NCBI RefSeq assembly: GCF_900129855.1
Contig: NZ_LT670819.1
Span: 2,480,001 to 2,544,000, forward strand
From: Streptomyces sp. 3214.6
GTDB lineage: Bacteria > Actinomycetota > Actinomycetes > Streptomycetales > Streptomycetaceae
Direction: 5' to 3'
DNA length: 64,000 nt
Positions 27,152 to 36,823 of this stretch are shown piece after piece. A program made the position numbers and the translations under genes. Position 1 is the first letter of the stretch, and every line of letters starts with the position of its first letter. Below the pieces are notes generated by a model. That model ran no database searches. It was not told the DNA's origin and saw only the letters and a list, made by a program, of their open reading frames with translations.

Positions 27152-28159
27152 TCAGGCCAGGGTTGCCACGAGTACGGCCTTGATGGTGTGCAGCCGGTTC
27201 TCCGCCTCGTCGAAGACGACCGAGTACTCCGACTCGAAGACCTCGTCGGTGACCTCCAGCGAGTCGAGGCCGTGACTGTCGTATATGTCCTGGCCGACCT
27301 TGGTGCCCAGGTCGTGGAAGGCGGGCAGGCAGTGCAGGAACCTGACGTCCGGGTTGCCGGTGGCACGCAGGACGTCCATGGTCACGGCATACGGGGCGAG
27401 GGCGGTGATCCGCTCGTCCCAGACCTCCTTGGGCTCACCCATGGAGACCCATACGTCGGTGGCGACGAAGTCGGCGCCCGCCACGCCCTCGGCGAGGTCC
27501 TCGGTGAGCAGGATCGTGGCGCCCGAGGCCTCGGCGAGCTCGCGGGCCCGGCCGACGACCTCGTCACCGGGCCAGTACGCCTTGGGCGCGACGATACGGA
27601 CGTCCATACCGAGCAGCGCCCCGGTGACCAGGTAGGAGTTGCCCATGTTGAAGCGGGCGTCACCGAGATAGGCGAAGGCGATCTCGTTCAGCGGCTTGCT
27701 GCTGTGCTCGGTCATGGTGAGCACGTCGGCGAGCATCTGGGTGGGATGCCAGTCGTCGGTGAGGCCGTTGTAGACGGGAACGCCCGCGTGGGCGGCGAGC
27801 TCCTCCACCTTCCGCTGGCTGTCGCCGCGGTACTCGATGCCGTCGTACATCCGGCCCAGGACGCGCGCGGTGTCCTTCACCGACTCCTTGTGACCGATCT
27901 GCGAGCCGGCGGGGTCGAGGTACGTGGTCGACGCGCCCTGGTCGGCGGCGGCGACCTCGAACGCGCAACGGGTCCGCGTCGACGTCTTCTCGAAGACCAG
28001 CGCGATGTTCTTCCCGCGCAGGTGCTGCGGCTCGGTCCCGGCCTTCTTGGCGGCCTTCAACTCGGCGGCCAGCTCGATCAGGCCGCGGAACTCCTGCGCC
28101 GTGAAGTCCAGCTCCTTGAGGAAGTGGCGGCCGGCGAGGGCGGTCGGGACAGTCGCCAT
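27152..28159 (-). CDS. argF: Ornithine carbamoyltransferase
   Basis: 335 aa from ATG 28159 (an upstream in-frame ATG at 28192 has no ribosome site). The carbamoyl-phosphate loop [12 protein letters not shown], the second site [17 protein letters not shown] and the ornithine-binding HCLPAFHD are all intact. It interconverts ornithine plus carbamoyl phosphate and citrulline. Because it follows arcA on the same strand, it may serve arginine deiminase catabolism (arcB role) as well as, or instead of, biosynthesis. The 116-bp spacer from arcA contains a periodic repeat array likely to matter for control. Confidence 0.95.
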   Translation of the reverse strand: MATVPTALAGRHFLKELDFTAQEFRGLIELAAELKAAKKAGTEPQHLRGKNIALVFEKTSTRTRCAFEVAAADQGASTTYLDPAGSQIGHKESVKDTARVLGRMYDGIEYRGDSQRKVEELAAHAGVPVYNGLTDDWHPTQMLADVLTMTEHSSKPLNEIAFAYLGDARFNMGNSYLVTGALLGMDVRIVAPKAYWPGDEVVGRARELAEASGATILLTEDLAEGVAGADFVATDVWVSMGEPKEVWDERITALAPYAVTMDVLRATGNPDVRFLHCLPAFHDLGTKVGQDIYDSHGLDSLEVTDEVFESEYSVVFDEAENRLHTIKAVLVATLA

Positions 28160-28197
28160 GGGGGCGCTCCAGAGGTACGAGAACAGGACCATGGAAG

Positions 28198-28287
28198 TCT
28201 ATACGATGATTAGCATTTCTATACAGCCTTCTCCGTCCTATACAGCCACCTCGGTCCTATTCGGCCACCTCGGTCCTACACGGCCGC
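28198..28287. repeat. Five-copy 19-20 bp periodic repeat between arcA and argF
   Basis: CTATAC-like cores recur at 28198, 28218, 28237, 28256 and 28275 (TCTATAC, TCTATAC, CCTATAC, CCTATTC, CCTACAC), spaced 20, 19, 19 and 19 bp. The last three lie in 19-bp units that are nearly identical over their length, and the final one contains the arcA stop codon. On the minus strand each reads GTATAG or a variant, like a -10 box or a regulator half-site every two helical turns, just upstream of argF. Confidence 0.7.
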
Positions 28288-29499
28288 CCGTTCGACCGGA
28301 CAGCTCATACAGCGCGGCCCGCCCCTCCCCCGGCCCAGCTCACTGCCCGGGATCTCTATCACTTCGATGCCCTGTTTCCGCAGATGGGTGTTGGTGGTGA
28401 CGTTGCGCTCGTAGGCGATGACGACGCCCGGTTCCACGGCGAGGACATTGCAGCCGTCGTCCCACTGCTCGCGTTCGGCCGCGTGGACGTCCTGGGTGGC
28501 GGTGAGCACCCGGATCTCACTGAGGCCGAGGGCGGCGGCGATCGCGCGGTGCATGTGCTCCGGGGGGTGGTCGGTGACCTTCAACTCCTTCTCGCCGACG
28601 CCCGGTTCGATGGTGTACGAGCGGAGCATGCCGAGGCCCGCGTACTGGGTGAAGATGTCGCCGTCGACCATCGTCATCACCGTGTCGAGGTGCATGAAAG
28701 CGCGCCGCTTCGGCATGTCGAGGGCAACGATGGTCTCGGCCGAGCCCGCGGCGAACAGCTTGTGGGCGAGCATCTCGACGGCCTGCGGGGTGGTGCGCTC
28801 GCTCATGCCGATCAGCACGGCGCCGTTGCCGATGACGAGGACGTCGCCGCCCTCGATGGTGGACGGGTAGTCGGACTGCCCCTCGGACCAGACGCGGAAC
28901 GTTTCGCCACGGAAGAGTGGATGGTGCCGGTAGATCGCCTCGAAGTGGACGGTCTCGCGCTGCCGGGCCGGCCAGCGCATGGCGTTGATGGCGACGCCGT
29001 CGTAGATCCAGGCGGAGGTGTCGCGGGTGAAGAGGTGGTTGGGGAGGGGGTCGAGGAGGAAGTCGTCGAGGTCCATCACATGGAAGCGCACGGACGCCGG
29101 TTCGGAATGCGCTTCCAGGAACTCCCGCTTGGTCATGCCGCCGACGAGGGCCTCCGCCAGCTCCGGGGCGGGCAGGGTGTCGAAGGCGGCGCGCAGGTGA
29201 TCGGTGGCGAGCACCCCGTACTCCTTCTCGTCGAAGACGCGGTCCAGGACGAGCGCTCTGGCCGCCGGGATCCCCAGGGCCTCGGTGAGCAGGTCACCGA
29301 AGAGGTGCACGGCGACGCCGCGGTCGCGCAGCACATCGGCGAAGCCGTCGTGCTCGGCGCGCGCCCGGCGCACCCAGAGCACGTCGTCGAAGAGCAGGGT
29401 GTCCTTGTTGCTGGGGGTGAGCCTTTTGAGCTCGAGATCCGGCCGGTGCAGGATGACGCGGCGCAGCCGCCCGGCCTCGGAGTCGACATGGAATCCCAT
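28276..29499 (-). CDS. arcA: Arginine deiminase
   Basis: 407 aa from ATG 29499, with GGATGGAGAC as ribosome site. Guanidino-modifying fold with active-site blocks [36 protein letters not shown] and the nucleophile loop near the C-terminus, [10 protein letters not shown]. It hydrolyses arginine to citrulline and ammonia. Its product feeds the ornithine carbamoyltransferase encoded next. Divergent from the SPFH gene across a 154-bp region with repeated TGACGACAA. Confidence 0.95.
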   Translation of the reverse strand: MGFHVDSEAGRLRRVILHRPDLELKRLTPSNKDTLLFDDVLWVRRARAEHDGFADVLRDRGVAVHLFGDLLTEALGIPAARALVLDRVFDEKEYGVLATDHLRAAFDTLPAPELAEALVGGMTKREFLEAHSEPASVRFHVMDLDDFLLDPLPNHLFTRDTSAWIYDGVAINAMRWPARQRETVHFEAIYRHHPLFRGETFRVWSEGQSDYPSTIEGGDVLVIGNGAVLIGMSERTTPQAVEMLAHKLFAAGSAETIVALDMPKRRAFMHLDTVMTMVDGDIFTQYAGLGMLRSYTIEPGVGEKELKVTDHPPEHMHRAIAAALGLSEIRVLTATQDVHAAEREQWDDGCNVLAVEPGVVIAYERNVTTNTHLRKQGIEVIEIPGSELGRGRGGPRCMSCPVERAAV

Positions 29500-29575
29500 G
29501 TCTCCATCCTGACCATCGGGGACCGTCTTCACCCGCTGCCCGACCGTTTCCGTAGCCGCTTTGTTTTCGTCCTCT

Positions 29576-29629
29576 TGACGACAACCCTCCCTCGCGGCTA
29601 TCGTCTGATTATCGTCGCAGTGACGACAA
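29576..29629. promoter_or_regulatory. Repeats in the arcA/SPFH divergent region
   Basis: TGACGACAA occurs at 29576-29584 and 29621-29629. TATCGTC occurs at 29599 and 29610. The second pair forms the inverted repeat TCGTC-GCAGT-GACGA. These sit 25-80 bp before the SPFH start and are probably binding sites for a regulator of one or both genes. No known box is matched with confidence. Confidence 0.4.
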
Positions 29630-29653
29630 TTGCGGGAGCGAGGGGGATCACCC

Positions 29654-30691
29654 ATGGCCGACATCACCCGGCGGCTGGGCTGGCGTCATCTGCGGGGCGG
29701 CCCCACGGCACACGTCCGCCACCACCGCTCGGGCAAGCTGGTGCACGACGGACCGGGGCTCAGCTTCTGGTTCCGCTCGCTGAGCGCCGCGCTCTCCGAA
29801 GTGCCGGTCGACGACCGCGAGTTGGCCATGACCTTCCACGCCCGTACGGTCGACTTCCAGGATGTGGCGGTGCAGGCGACGGTGACCTACCGGGTCAGCG
29901 ATCCGGCCGTGGCCGCCGCCCGACTCGACTTCTCCATCGACCCGGACACCGGCGCGTGGCGCGGCGCGCCCCTGGAGCAGCTCGGCACGCTTCTGACGGA
30001 GACGGCGCAACAGCACGCGCTGGACGTCCTCGCGCGTACGTCACTGTCGTCGGCGCTGGTGGACGGTGTGACGGCGGTGCGGGAGCGGGTCGCGGCGGGG
30101 TTGGCTGCGGAGCCGCGGCTGCCGGCCACGGGCATCGAGATCGTGGCCGTCCGGGTCGTCGCACTGCGCCCGGAGCCGGAGGTGGAGCGTGCGCTGCGGA
30201 CCCCGGCGCGCGAGCTGATCCAGCAGGAGGCCGACCGGGCGACGTACGAGCGGCGGGCGGTGGCCGTCGAGCGGGAACGGACGATCGCCGAGAACGAACT
30301 GGCCAGCAGGATCGAACTCGCCCGCCGCGAGGAGCAGTTGGTCGAGCAGCGCGGTACGAACACCCGCCGGGAGGCGGAGGAGAACGCGGCCGCGGACAAG
30401 GTACGCGCGGAGGCGGAGGCGACGCGCACGGTGCGGCTCGCGGAGGCGGAGGCGGCTCGGTCGGTGCAGTTGGCCCGTGCCGAGGCCGAGGCGGCGCGCG
30501 AGGTCGGCGAGGCGCGGGCCCAGGCCCAGGCGGCCTGGCTGCGGGTGCACGGCGACGTCGATGTGGCGACCCTGCACGCGCTCACCGGGACGCGGCTGGC
30601 GGAGAACCTGCCGCACATCGACAGCGTGACGATCTCGCCGGACGTACTGACCGGGCTGCTGTCCAGGCTCGGCGCGGGAGAACGGGAATGA
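29654..30691 (+). CDS. SPFH/Band 7 (slipin-like) protein
   Basis: 345 aa from ATG 29654. An SPFH domain occupies about residues 25-175 ([20 protein letters not shown], shown in part; [40 protein letters not shown]). Residues about 180-290 are a Glu/Ala/Arg-rich coiled coil ([20 protein letters not shown]), which drives oligomerisation. No N-terminal membrane hairpin is apparent, unlike classic stomatins. The start is a 4-nt overlap partner of the NAD-kinase-like gene. The pairing suggests a joint but unknown function. Confidence 0.85.
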   Translation: MADITRRLGWRHLRGGPTAHVRHHRSGKLVHDGPGLSFWFRSLSAALSEVPVDDRELAMTFHARTVDFQDVAVQATVTYRVSDPAVAAARLDFSIDPDTGAWRGAPLEQLGTLLTETAQQHALDVLARTSLSSALVDGVTAVRERVAAGLAAEPRLPATGIEIVAVRVVALRPEPEVERALRTPARELIQQEADRATYERRAVAVERERTIAENELASRIELARREEQLVEQRGTNTRREAEENAAADKVRAEAEATRTVRLAEAEAARSVQLARAEAEAAREVGEARAQAQAAWLRVHGDVDVATLHALTGTRLAENLPHIDSVTISPDVLTGLLSRLGAGERE

Positions 30692-31593
30692 GTCTCGCCC
30701 CGCGGGCCGTGCTGGTCCACCGCACCACGGAGTACGAGGAGTTGGTGGCCCGCCATGGCACGCACGGCCAGGCCGCCTTCTTCCTCTCCTCGCGGGGCCG
30801 GGAGATCGAGGAGGTCGCCGACCGCCACCGCCGCACCCGGCGGGCGCTGGCGGAGGTGACGGCCGCGATCCCCCTGACGTGGCGTCAAACACGGGTCGAG
30901 CGAGCCGACTTGGACCGCTTCCTGTTCGCCCCCGAGGACGTGGTGGTCGTGGTCGGACAGGACGGTCTGGTGGCGAACGTCGCCAAGTACCTCGCCGGGC
31001 AGCCCGTGGTGGGCATCGACACGGACCCCGGCCGCAATCCGGGCGTCCTGGTCCGTCACCGCCCGGAGGACTCCCGGACGCTCCTGCCTTGCGTGCTCGC
31101 GGCCGGGACCGGCACGGCCGAGCTGACCATGGTCGAGGCGGTCGCCGACGACACGCAACGGCTGCTGGCCCTCAACGAGATCTACCTGGGCGCCGCAGGC
31201 CACCAGACCGCCCGCTACCGCCTGGGCCTCGACGACGACGGGGGTGCCGTCGAGGCCCAGGCCTCCTCCGGGGTGCTGGTGGGCACGGGAACGGGGGCGA
31301 CCGGCTGGATCCGGTCGGTGTGGCAGGAACGGGACGGCGGCGGTCGCCTACGGCTGCCGGGCCCCACGGAGGACCGCCTGGTGTGGTTCGTACGGGAGGC
31401 GTGGCCGTCCCCCGCGACCGGCACCTCCCTGGTCGCCGGCGAACTCGCGGCCGGCGGCCGGCTGACCCTCACCGTCGAGTCGGAACGCCTCATCGCCTTC
31501 GGTGACGGCATCGAGAGCGACGCGGTGGAGCTGACGTGGGGGCAGCGGGTGCGGGTCGGGGTGTGCGGGCAACGGTTGCGGTTGGTGGGGTGA
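30688..31593 (+). CDS. NAD-kinase-like protein with altered signature motifs
   Basis: 301 aa starting at an ATG that overlaps the SPFH stop (ATGA). The fold order resembles NAD kinase: FAPEDVVVVVGQDGLVANVA where GGDGT normally sits, QPVVGIDTDPGRNPG (the Asn-x-Asp region), and SSGVLVGTGTGATGW in place of the G-x-STPTGSTAY segment. The GGDGT motif has become GQDGL, so catalysis may be lost or changed. It could bind NAD without phosphorylating it. Coupling to an SPFH scaffold is the main context clue. Confidence 0.7.
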   Translation: MSLAPRAVLVHRTTEYEELVARHGTHGQAAFFLSSRGREIEEVADRHRRTRRALAEVTAAIPLTWRQTRVERADLDRFLFAPEDVVVVVGQDGLVANVAKYLAGQPVVGIDTDPGRNPGVLVRHRPEDSRTLLPCVLAAGTGTAELTMVEAVADDTQRLLALNEIYLGAAGHQTARYRLGLDDDGGAVEAQASSGVLVGTGTGATGWIRSVWQERDGGGRLRLPGPTEDRLVWFVREAWPSPATGTSLVAGELAAGGRLTLTVESERLIAFGDGIESDAVELTWGQRVRVGVCGQRLRLVG

Positions 31594-31608
31594 GGGTGAC
31601 GGCCCCGC

Positions 31609-34167
31609 TCACAACCGGGGGTCCACCGGCTCCGACTCCAGGGCCAGGACCCCGAACACCGCCTCATGGACGCGCCACAGGGGCTCGCCCTCGGCCAGGC
31701 GGTCCAGGGACTCCAGACCGAGGACGTACTCACGGATCGCCAGCGACCGCTTGTGGTTGAGGAACCGGCCGCGCAGCCGGGTGAGGTTGTCGGGGCGGGT
31801 GTACTCCGGGCCGTAGATGATCCGGAGGTACTCGCGGCCGCGGCATTTGATGCCGGGCTGGACCAGGCGGCCCTCCTCGTCGCGGGCGAGCGCCGCGAGC
31901 GGCTTGACGACCATGCCCTCGCCACCCCGGCCCGTCATCTCCAGCCACCAGTCGACGCCGGCCCGGACCGACTCGGGGTCGGCCGGGTCCACGTACAGGC
32001 GGCGGGTGGTCTGGAGCAGACCCGTGGTGTCGTGTTCCACCAGGCGGTCGAGAAGCGACAGTTGTTCGTCGTGGGGCAGCGCCGCGAGGCTGCGGCCCTG
32101 GACCGCGAGGATCTGGAACGGGGCGAGGCGGACGCCGTCCAGGCCGTCCGTCGGCCAGCAGTAGCGGCGGTACGCCTGCGTGAACGCGGCCGCGTCCGAG
32201 GCTCGTTCCCGCTGCCGGGACAGCAGGTCCGTGACGTCGACACCTCGTGCCGCCGCGCTTTCCAGGGCGGCCAGCGCACCCGGGAAGACGGCGCCCGACG
32301 CGGCGCCCACGGCCGCGTACTGCGAGCGCAGGAGGCCGGTGGCCTTCAGCGACCACGGCATCAGTTCAGCGTCCAGCAGGAGCCAGTCAGTGTCCAGCTC
32401 CGACCACAGGCCCGCCTCGTCCACGGCGGTGCGCACCCGGCCGAGGATCTCCTCCGTGACCGCACCGTCGTCGAAGAACGGGCGGCCCGTGCGGGTGTAG
32501 AGGGATCCGGTGGGACCGCCCACCCCGAAACGCCTACGTGCTGTCTCCGCGTCGCGGCACACCAGAACCACCGCCCTGGAGCCCATGTGCTTCTCCTCGC
32601 ACACGACCCGGGCGACGCCGTCCCGCGCGTACTGCGCGAACGCCTCCGCCGGGTGCTCCAGATAGCCCTCGATGTGCGACGTCGCCGTGGGCGCCATCGT
32701 CGGCGGGAGGTAGGGCAGCAGACGCGGGTCGACGGCGAAACGGCTCATGACCTCCAGGGCCGCGGCCGCGTTCTCCTCACGGATCGAGACTCGACTGTGC
32801 CCGTCGTAACGGGTTTCGACGACACGCCGGCCGTTGACGTCGGCCAGGTCCAGGGGCCGGCCGTCGTGTCCGCCGGGTGCCTCCGACCGCAGCGGCTTGG
32901 TCGGCTCGTACCAGACCTGCTGCGCCGGTACGTCGACCAGCTCGCGCTCCGGCCACCGCAGCGCGGTGAGCTTGCCGCCGAAGACCGCGCCGGTGTCCAG
33001 GCAGATGGTGTTGTTCAGCCAGGTGGCCTCCGGGACGGGCGTGTGGCCGTAGACGACGGCCGCCCGGCCCCGGTAGTCCTCCGCCCACGGGTAGCGCACC
33101 GGCAGGCCGAACTCGTCGGTCTCACCGGTGGTGTCGCCGTACAGGGCGTGCGAGCGGACACGGCCGGAGGTACGGCCGTGGTACTTCTCCGGCAGACCGG
33201 CGTGGCAGACCACCAGCCGGCCGCCGTCGAGGACGTAGTGGCTGACCAGCCCGTCGATGAACTCCCGTACCTCGGCGCGGAACTCCTCGCTCTCCGTCTC
33301 CATCTGCTCGATGGTCTCGGCGAGTCCGTGGGTGTGCTGGACCTTGCGGCCCTTCAGGTAACGGCCGTACTTGTTCTCGTGGTTGCCGGGCACACACAGG
33401 GCGTTGCCCGAGGTGACCATCGACATGACGCGACGCAGCACCGCCGGGCTGTCCGGGCCTCGGTCGACCAGGTCGCCGACGAAGACGGCCTGACGTCCAT
33501 CCGGGTGGACACCGTCGAGGTAGCCCAACTTGCCCAGCAGCGACTCCAGTTCGGCGGCGCAGCCGTGGATGTCGCCGATGATGTCGAAGGGTCCGGTGAG
33601 GTGGGTCAGGTCGTTGAAACGCTTCTCGGTGACGACCGAGGCGTTCTCGACGTCCTCGACGCCCCGCAGGACGTGCACCTTGCGGAAGCCCTCGCGCTCC
33701 AGGTGGCGCAGGGAACGGCGCAGTTCGCGGGTGTGACGCTGGATGACCCGGCGGGGCATGTCGGCGCGGTCGACGCGAGCCGCGTTGCGTTCGGCGCACA
33801 CCTCCTCCGGGACATCCAGCACGATGGCGATGGGCAGCACGTCGTACTGCTTGGCCAGGTCGATCAGTTGGCGGCGGGCGTCCTGCTGCACGCTCGTCGC
33901 GTCGACCACCGTGCGGCGGCCGGCCGCCAGCCGCTTGCCCGCGATGTAGTGCAGGACGTCGAAGGCGTCGCGGGTCGCGCCCTGGTCGTTCTCGTCGTCG
34001 GAGACGAGGCCGCGGCAGAAGTCGGAGGAGATGATCTCGGTGGGCCTGAAGTGGCGGCGGGCGAAGGTGGACTTGCCGGACCCGGACGCGCCGATCAGCA
34101 CGACCAGGGAGAGGTCGGTGACGGGCAGCACTCGGCCCCGCTTCGTGGAAACCTGCGTCTCGGTCAT
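31609..34167 (-). CDS. pnkp: Bacterial Pnkp: polynucleotide kinase-phosphatase-adenylyltransferase
   Basis: 852 aa from ATG 34167. Three modules in order: 5'-kinase with P-loop GASGSGKS (residues 26-33) and later DATSVQQDARRQLI; calcineurin-type phosphatase with GDIHG (198-202), GDLVDRG and GNHE; and ligase/adenylyltransferase with the nucleotidyl-lysine motif EKHMG (about 525-529). This is the end-healing and sealing subunit of the Pnkp/Hen1 RNA-repair complex. It mends RNAs cut by ribotoxins. The start overlaps the hen1 stop (ATGA). All key motifs are intact. Confidence 0.96.
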   Translation of the reverse strand: MTETQVSTKRGRVLPVTDLSLVVLIGASGSGKSTFARRHFRPTEIISSDFCRGLVSDDENDQGATRDAFDVLHYIAGKRLAAGRRTVVDATSVQQDARRQLIDLAKQYDVLPIAIVLDVPEEVCAERNAARVDRADMPRRVIQRHTRELRRSLRHLEREGFRKVHVLRGVEDVENASVVTEKRFNDLTHLTGPFDIIGDIHGCAAELESLLGKLGYLDGVHPDGRQAVFVGDLVDRGPDSPAVLRRVMSMVTSGNALCVPGNHENKYGRYLKGRKVQHTHGLAETIEQMETESEEFRAEVREFIDGLVSHYVLDGGRLVVCHAGLPEKYHGRTSGRVRSHALYGDTTGETDEFGLPVRYPWAEDYRGRAAVVYGHTPVPEATWLNNTICLDTGAVFGGKLTALRWPERELVDVPAQQVWYEPTKPLRSEAPGGHDGRPLDLADVNGRRVVETRYDGHSRVSIREENAAAALEVMSRFAVDPRLLPYLPPTMAPTATSHIEGYLEHPAEAFAQYARDGVARVVCEEKHMGSRAVVLVCRDAETARRRFGVGGPTGSLYTRTGRPFFDDGAVTEEILGRVRTAVDEAGLWSELDTDWLLLDAELMPWSLKATGLLRSQYAAVGAASGAVFPGALAALESAAARGVDVTDLLSRQRERASDAAAFTQAYRRYCWPTDGLDGVRLAPFQILAVQGRSLAALPHDEQLSLLDRLVEHDTTGLLQTTRRLYVDPADPESVRAGVDWWLEMTGRGGEGMVVKPLAALARDEEGRLVQPGIKCRGREYLRIIYGPEYTRPDNLTRLRGRFLNHKRSLAIREYVLGLESLDRLAEGEPLWRVHEAVFGVLALESEPVDPRL

Positions 34168-35627
34168 GCTGCCTTCGCCTCCTTCTCGTTCCTGATCACG
34201 AACACGGCCATCTGCGTGGGCGGCCCCACCTCGGGGTCGTCCGGGCCCACGGGCACGAACTCGACGTCGTAGCCGTGCCGTTCGGCGACCGTGGCCGCCC
34301 AGGCGTGGAACTCCTCGCGGGTCCACTCGAAGCGGTGGTCGCCGTGCCGGACATGGCCGGCCGGGAGGGTCTCCCAGCGCACGTTGTACTCGACGTTCGG
34401 GGTCGTCACGAGGACGGTCCGCGGGCGCGCGGCGCCGAACACCGCGTACTCCAGGGCGGGCAGCCGGGGCAGGTCGAGGTGCTCGATGACCTCGCTGAGC
34501 ACGGCGGCGTCGTACCCCTTGAGCCGTTTGTCGGTGTAGGCCAAGGACCCCTGGACGAGCTGCACCCGTGAGGCCTGCCGCTCCCCCATGCGGTCCAGCT
34601 TCAGCCGCCGGGACGCGATGGTGAGCGCGCGCATCGACACGTCGACGCCCACGATCTCGGTGAACCGCGGGTCCTTGAGCAGCGCCTGCACCAACTGCCC
34701 CTGTCCGCACCCGAGATCGAGCACGCGCGCGGCGCCGGACGCCTGGAGCGCGGCGACGATCGCGTCCCTGCGCTGCACGGCGAGCGGGGTGGGCTTCTGC
34801 TCCTCCTCGGTCTCGACCTCGACGGCGTTGTCGATCTCCTCGACCTCGCTGTCGTCGGCCTCGGCGAGCCTGACCAGCTCCAGCCGCTCCATCGCCTGCC
34901 GGGTCAGTGACCAGCGGCGGGACAGGTAACGGCTTGTGATCAGTTTCTGCTGGGGGTGGTCGGCCAGCCAGCCCTCGCCGGCGCGCAGCAGCTTGTCGAC
35001 CTCGTCCGGGGCGACCCAGTAGTGCTTGGCGTCGTCGAGGACGGGCAGCAGGACGTACAGGTGGCGCAGGGCCTCGGCGAGCGTGAGCGTCTCCGCTTCC
35101 AGGACGAGGCTCACGTACCGCGAGTCGCCCCAGTCCGGGAACTCCGGGTCGAGGGCCACCGGTTCGACGCCCACCGTCCAGCCGAGCGGCTCGAAGAGGT
35201 TACGGACGAGATCGGGGCCGCCACGGGCGGGCAGCGCGGGCACCTCGACTCGCAACGGCCGTGCCTGCCCGGGCAGTTCGGGCTTCGCGGCGCACACCCC
35301 GCGCATCGCGCTGGAGAACACGCCGCTCAGCGCGACCGCGAGCAGCGAGGAGGCCGCGTACGGGCGGTCGTTGACGTACTGGGCGAGGGCCGCGTCGGGA
35401 GCGCCGCCGCGCCCCTTGCCCTTGCCGCGCCTCACGAGCGCCACGGCATCCACCTCCAGCAGCAGCGCCGCCGTGCAGCGCTCGGCGTCCGCCTCGGGGT
35501 AGAGGACATGGGCCTTGCCGTAGGAGGTGGAGAACGCCTGCGATTTGTCGGGGTGCTTGTGCAGCAGGAAGCCCAGATCGGTGGCGGGGCGTTCGGGAGT
35601 GCCGGTGGTGCTGATCGTCAGGAACAC
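34164..35627 (-). CDS. hen1: Hen1 RNA 3'-terminal ribose 2'-O-methyltransferase
   Basis: 487 aa from GTG 35627. The N-terminal 240 residues (FLTISTTGTPERPATDLGFL, HVLYPEADAERC) are the Hen1-specific region that activates Pnkp ligase. The C-terminal methyltransferase has VLDLGCGQGQLVQALL for AdoMet and the metal site EVIEH with the later GDHRFEW His. It methylates the 2'-OH at the repair junction, so the mended RNA resists the same toxin. First gene of the two-gene operon with pnkp. Confidence 0.95.
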   Translation of the reverse strand: MFLTISTTGTPERPATDLGFLLHKHPDKSQAFSTSYGKAHVLYPEADAERCTAALLLEVDAVALVRRGKGKGRGGAPDAALAQYVNDRPYAASSLLAVALSGVFSSAMRGVCAAKPELPGQARPLRVEVPALPARGGPDLVRNLFEPLGWTVGVEPVALDPEFPDWGDSRYVSLVLEAETLTLAEALRHLYVLLPVLDDAKHYWVAPDEVDKLLRAGEGWLADHPQQKLITSRYLSRRWSLTRQAMERLELVRLAEADDSEVEEIDNAVEVETEEEQKPTPLAVQRRDAIVAALQASGAARVLDLGCGQGQLVQALLKDPRFTEIVGVDVSMRALTIASRRLKLDRMGERQASRVQLVQGSLAYTDKRLKGYDAAVLSEVIEHLDLPRLPALEYAVFGAARPRTVLVTTPNVEYNVRWETLPAGHVRHGDHRFEWTREEFHAWAATVAERHGYDVEFVPVGPDDPEVGPPTQMAVFVIRNEKEAKAA

Positions 35628-35736
35628 GGTGGGTGCCTCGGAAGGGTTCGGATGGAGCGAAAGCGCTGGTAGTGCGCTCGCGCGCCCCTCCAACGTACAG
35701 AGAAACGGGTGAGAAGCACGCGGGATTTTCCTCGCG

Positions 35737-36702
35737 CTACCTTTCGGCCCGTTTCCATGCGCCGACGCCCAGCTTTCCGGTGGTCCCGAGGTCGAGGTGC
35801 GGGGTCACCGTCACGGGTGCGGCACCGGCCTTCGCTCGGACGCGGACGTACGGGACGTTCACGGCGGTACCAGCTTGGGTGGTATTGCGCCAGATCAGTC
35901 CGGAGAGAGCGGTTTCGCCGGGTTTCAGGGTGAGGGGGCGGGGCGGGTCGTCGTAACCGGTCGCGCCGGAGATGCTGTCGCCGCCGTGCAGGATCCTGAT
36001 TCCGTCGACCGGCTCGCGGTCCTCGTCCAGAAGGGTCAGTTCCGGGTAGCCGTTGAGGGTGTAGTCCTTGTTTCCGCAGTTCTCCAGGTGGAGTCCGACG
36101 ACCCGCAGTCCCATGGCGGCGTCGCCGTCGTCGGCCGTGAGCCGGATGCCGGAGGGCGGGCAGACGCCCGGCTTGGCGGGTGCCTCCGCCGCGGGGACCT
36201 TGGTGACCTGACCGACCTTGACCGTTGTCACCCGGGACGCTCCCGGCCCGAGCACCCCCAGCCGGACGGTCCCCTTCACCGTCCGGCCCGCCCCCACCGA
36301 GGCCACGGTCACATGCTGGTTGCTCATGACCTCGCCGGCACTCGTGGTGAACTCGAAGAGGACGGTGTAGGTCATCGCCTGGGCACCGGAGTTGGTGACC
36401 TCATAGGCGGCCGAGATGCCGGGGCCGTCGGAGTCGCCGATCCCGGTGGGGAGGCGTTCGGCCCTGACAATGCCGTCGGGTGAGGTGGCGGTCGCGGCGG
36501 GAGAGGAGGAGGCCGAGGTGGACGGGACGGTCACCGAGGTGATCCGGACCCCGTCCACGGCGGGCTGGGTGACCCGGGTCCGCGGTGTCGATCCGTCCGC
36601 GCCGACACCGCCGTTCCGCGTGCCGGCGCGTTCCGATCCGCACGCCGTGAGCAGCAGTGTGGCGGCGAGGGCGGCCGGGAGGAGGAGGGTGGGTCTGCGC
36701 AT
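35737..36702 (-). CDS. DUF4232 lipoprotein
   Basis: 321 aa. Lipobox LLLTACGS at residues 17-24 predicts membrane anchoring outside the cell. A Ser/Thr-rich linker follows, then an Ig-like part (ISAAYEVTNSGAQAMTYTVLFEF, shown in part), and a C-terminal DUF4232 beta domain (GLRVVGLHLENCGNKDYTLNG, shown in part; LTLKPGETALSGLIW; PHLDLG). DUF4232 proteins are common actinobacterial surface lipoproteins without known function. Stands alone, facing away from hen1. Confidence 0.82.
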   Translation of the reverse strand: MRRPTLLLPAALAATLLLTACGSERAGTRNGGVGADGSTPRTRVTQPAVDGVRITSVTVPSTSASSSPAATATSPDGIVRAERLPTGIGDSDGPGISAAYEVTNSGAQAMTYTVLFEFTTSAGEVMSNQHVTVASVGAGRTVKGTVRLGVLGPGASRVTTVKVGQVTKVPAAEAPAKPGVCPPSGIRLTADDGDAAMGLRVVGLHLENCGNKDYTLNGYPELTLLDEDREPVDGIRILHGGDSISGATGYDDPPRPLTLKPGETALSGLIWRNTTQAGTAVNVPYVRVRAKAGAAPVTVTPHLDLGTTGKLGVGAWKRAER

Positions 36703-36734
36703 CCGGCCACCTCATCAGGGCCACGCCCGGCCGA

Positions 36735-36764
36735 CTGTGACGGAGGCCATACCTCCGGTCACAG
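36735..36764. promoter_or_regulatory. TGTGAC/GTCACA inverted repeat upstream of the DUF4232 gene
   Basis: CTGTGAC-GGAGG and CCTCC-G-GTCACAG form a 12-bp inverted repeat with one bulge, followed by a third half-site GTCACAG at about 36769. It lies 33 bp upstream of the lipoprotein start and downstream of the LLM gene. It may be an operator, a terminator or both. Confidence 0.4.
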
Positions 36765-36823
36765 CCGTGTCACAGATGACGCCCGGTCTTCGTCTGCGTC
36801 GGCCGGGCCTGCGAGAGGTGCGC

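Noticed and set aside
28198..28287. Repeat array considered as a CRISPR
   Set aside because: Units are 19-20 bp with no unique spacers of 25-40 bp between them and no cas genes nearby.
28384..31593. 1069-codon plus-strand frame spanning arcA to the NAD-kinase-like gene
   Set aside because: Only the last 301 codons are real; the rest is antisense to arcA or out of frame with the SPFH gene.
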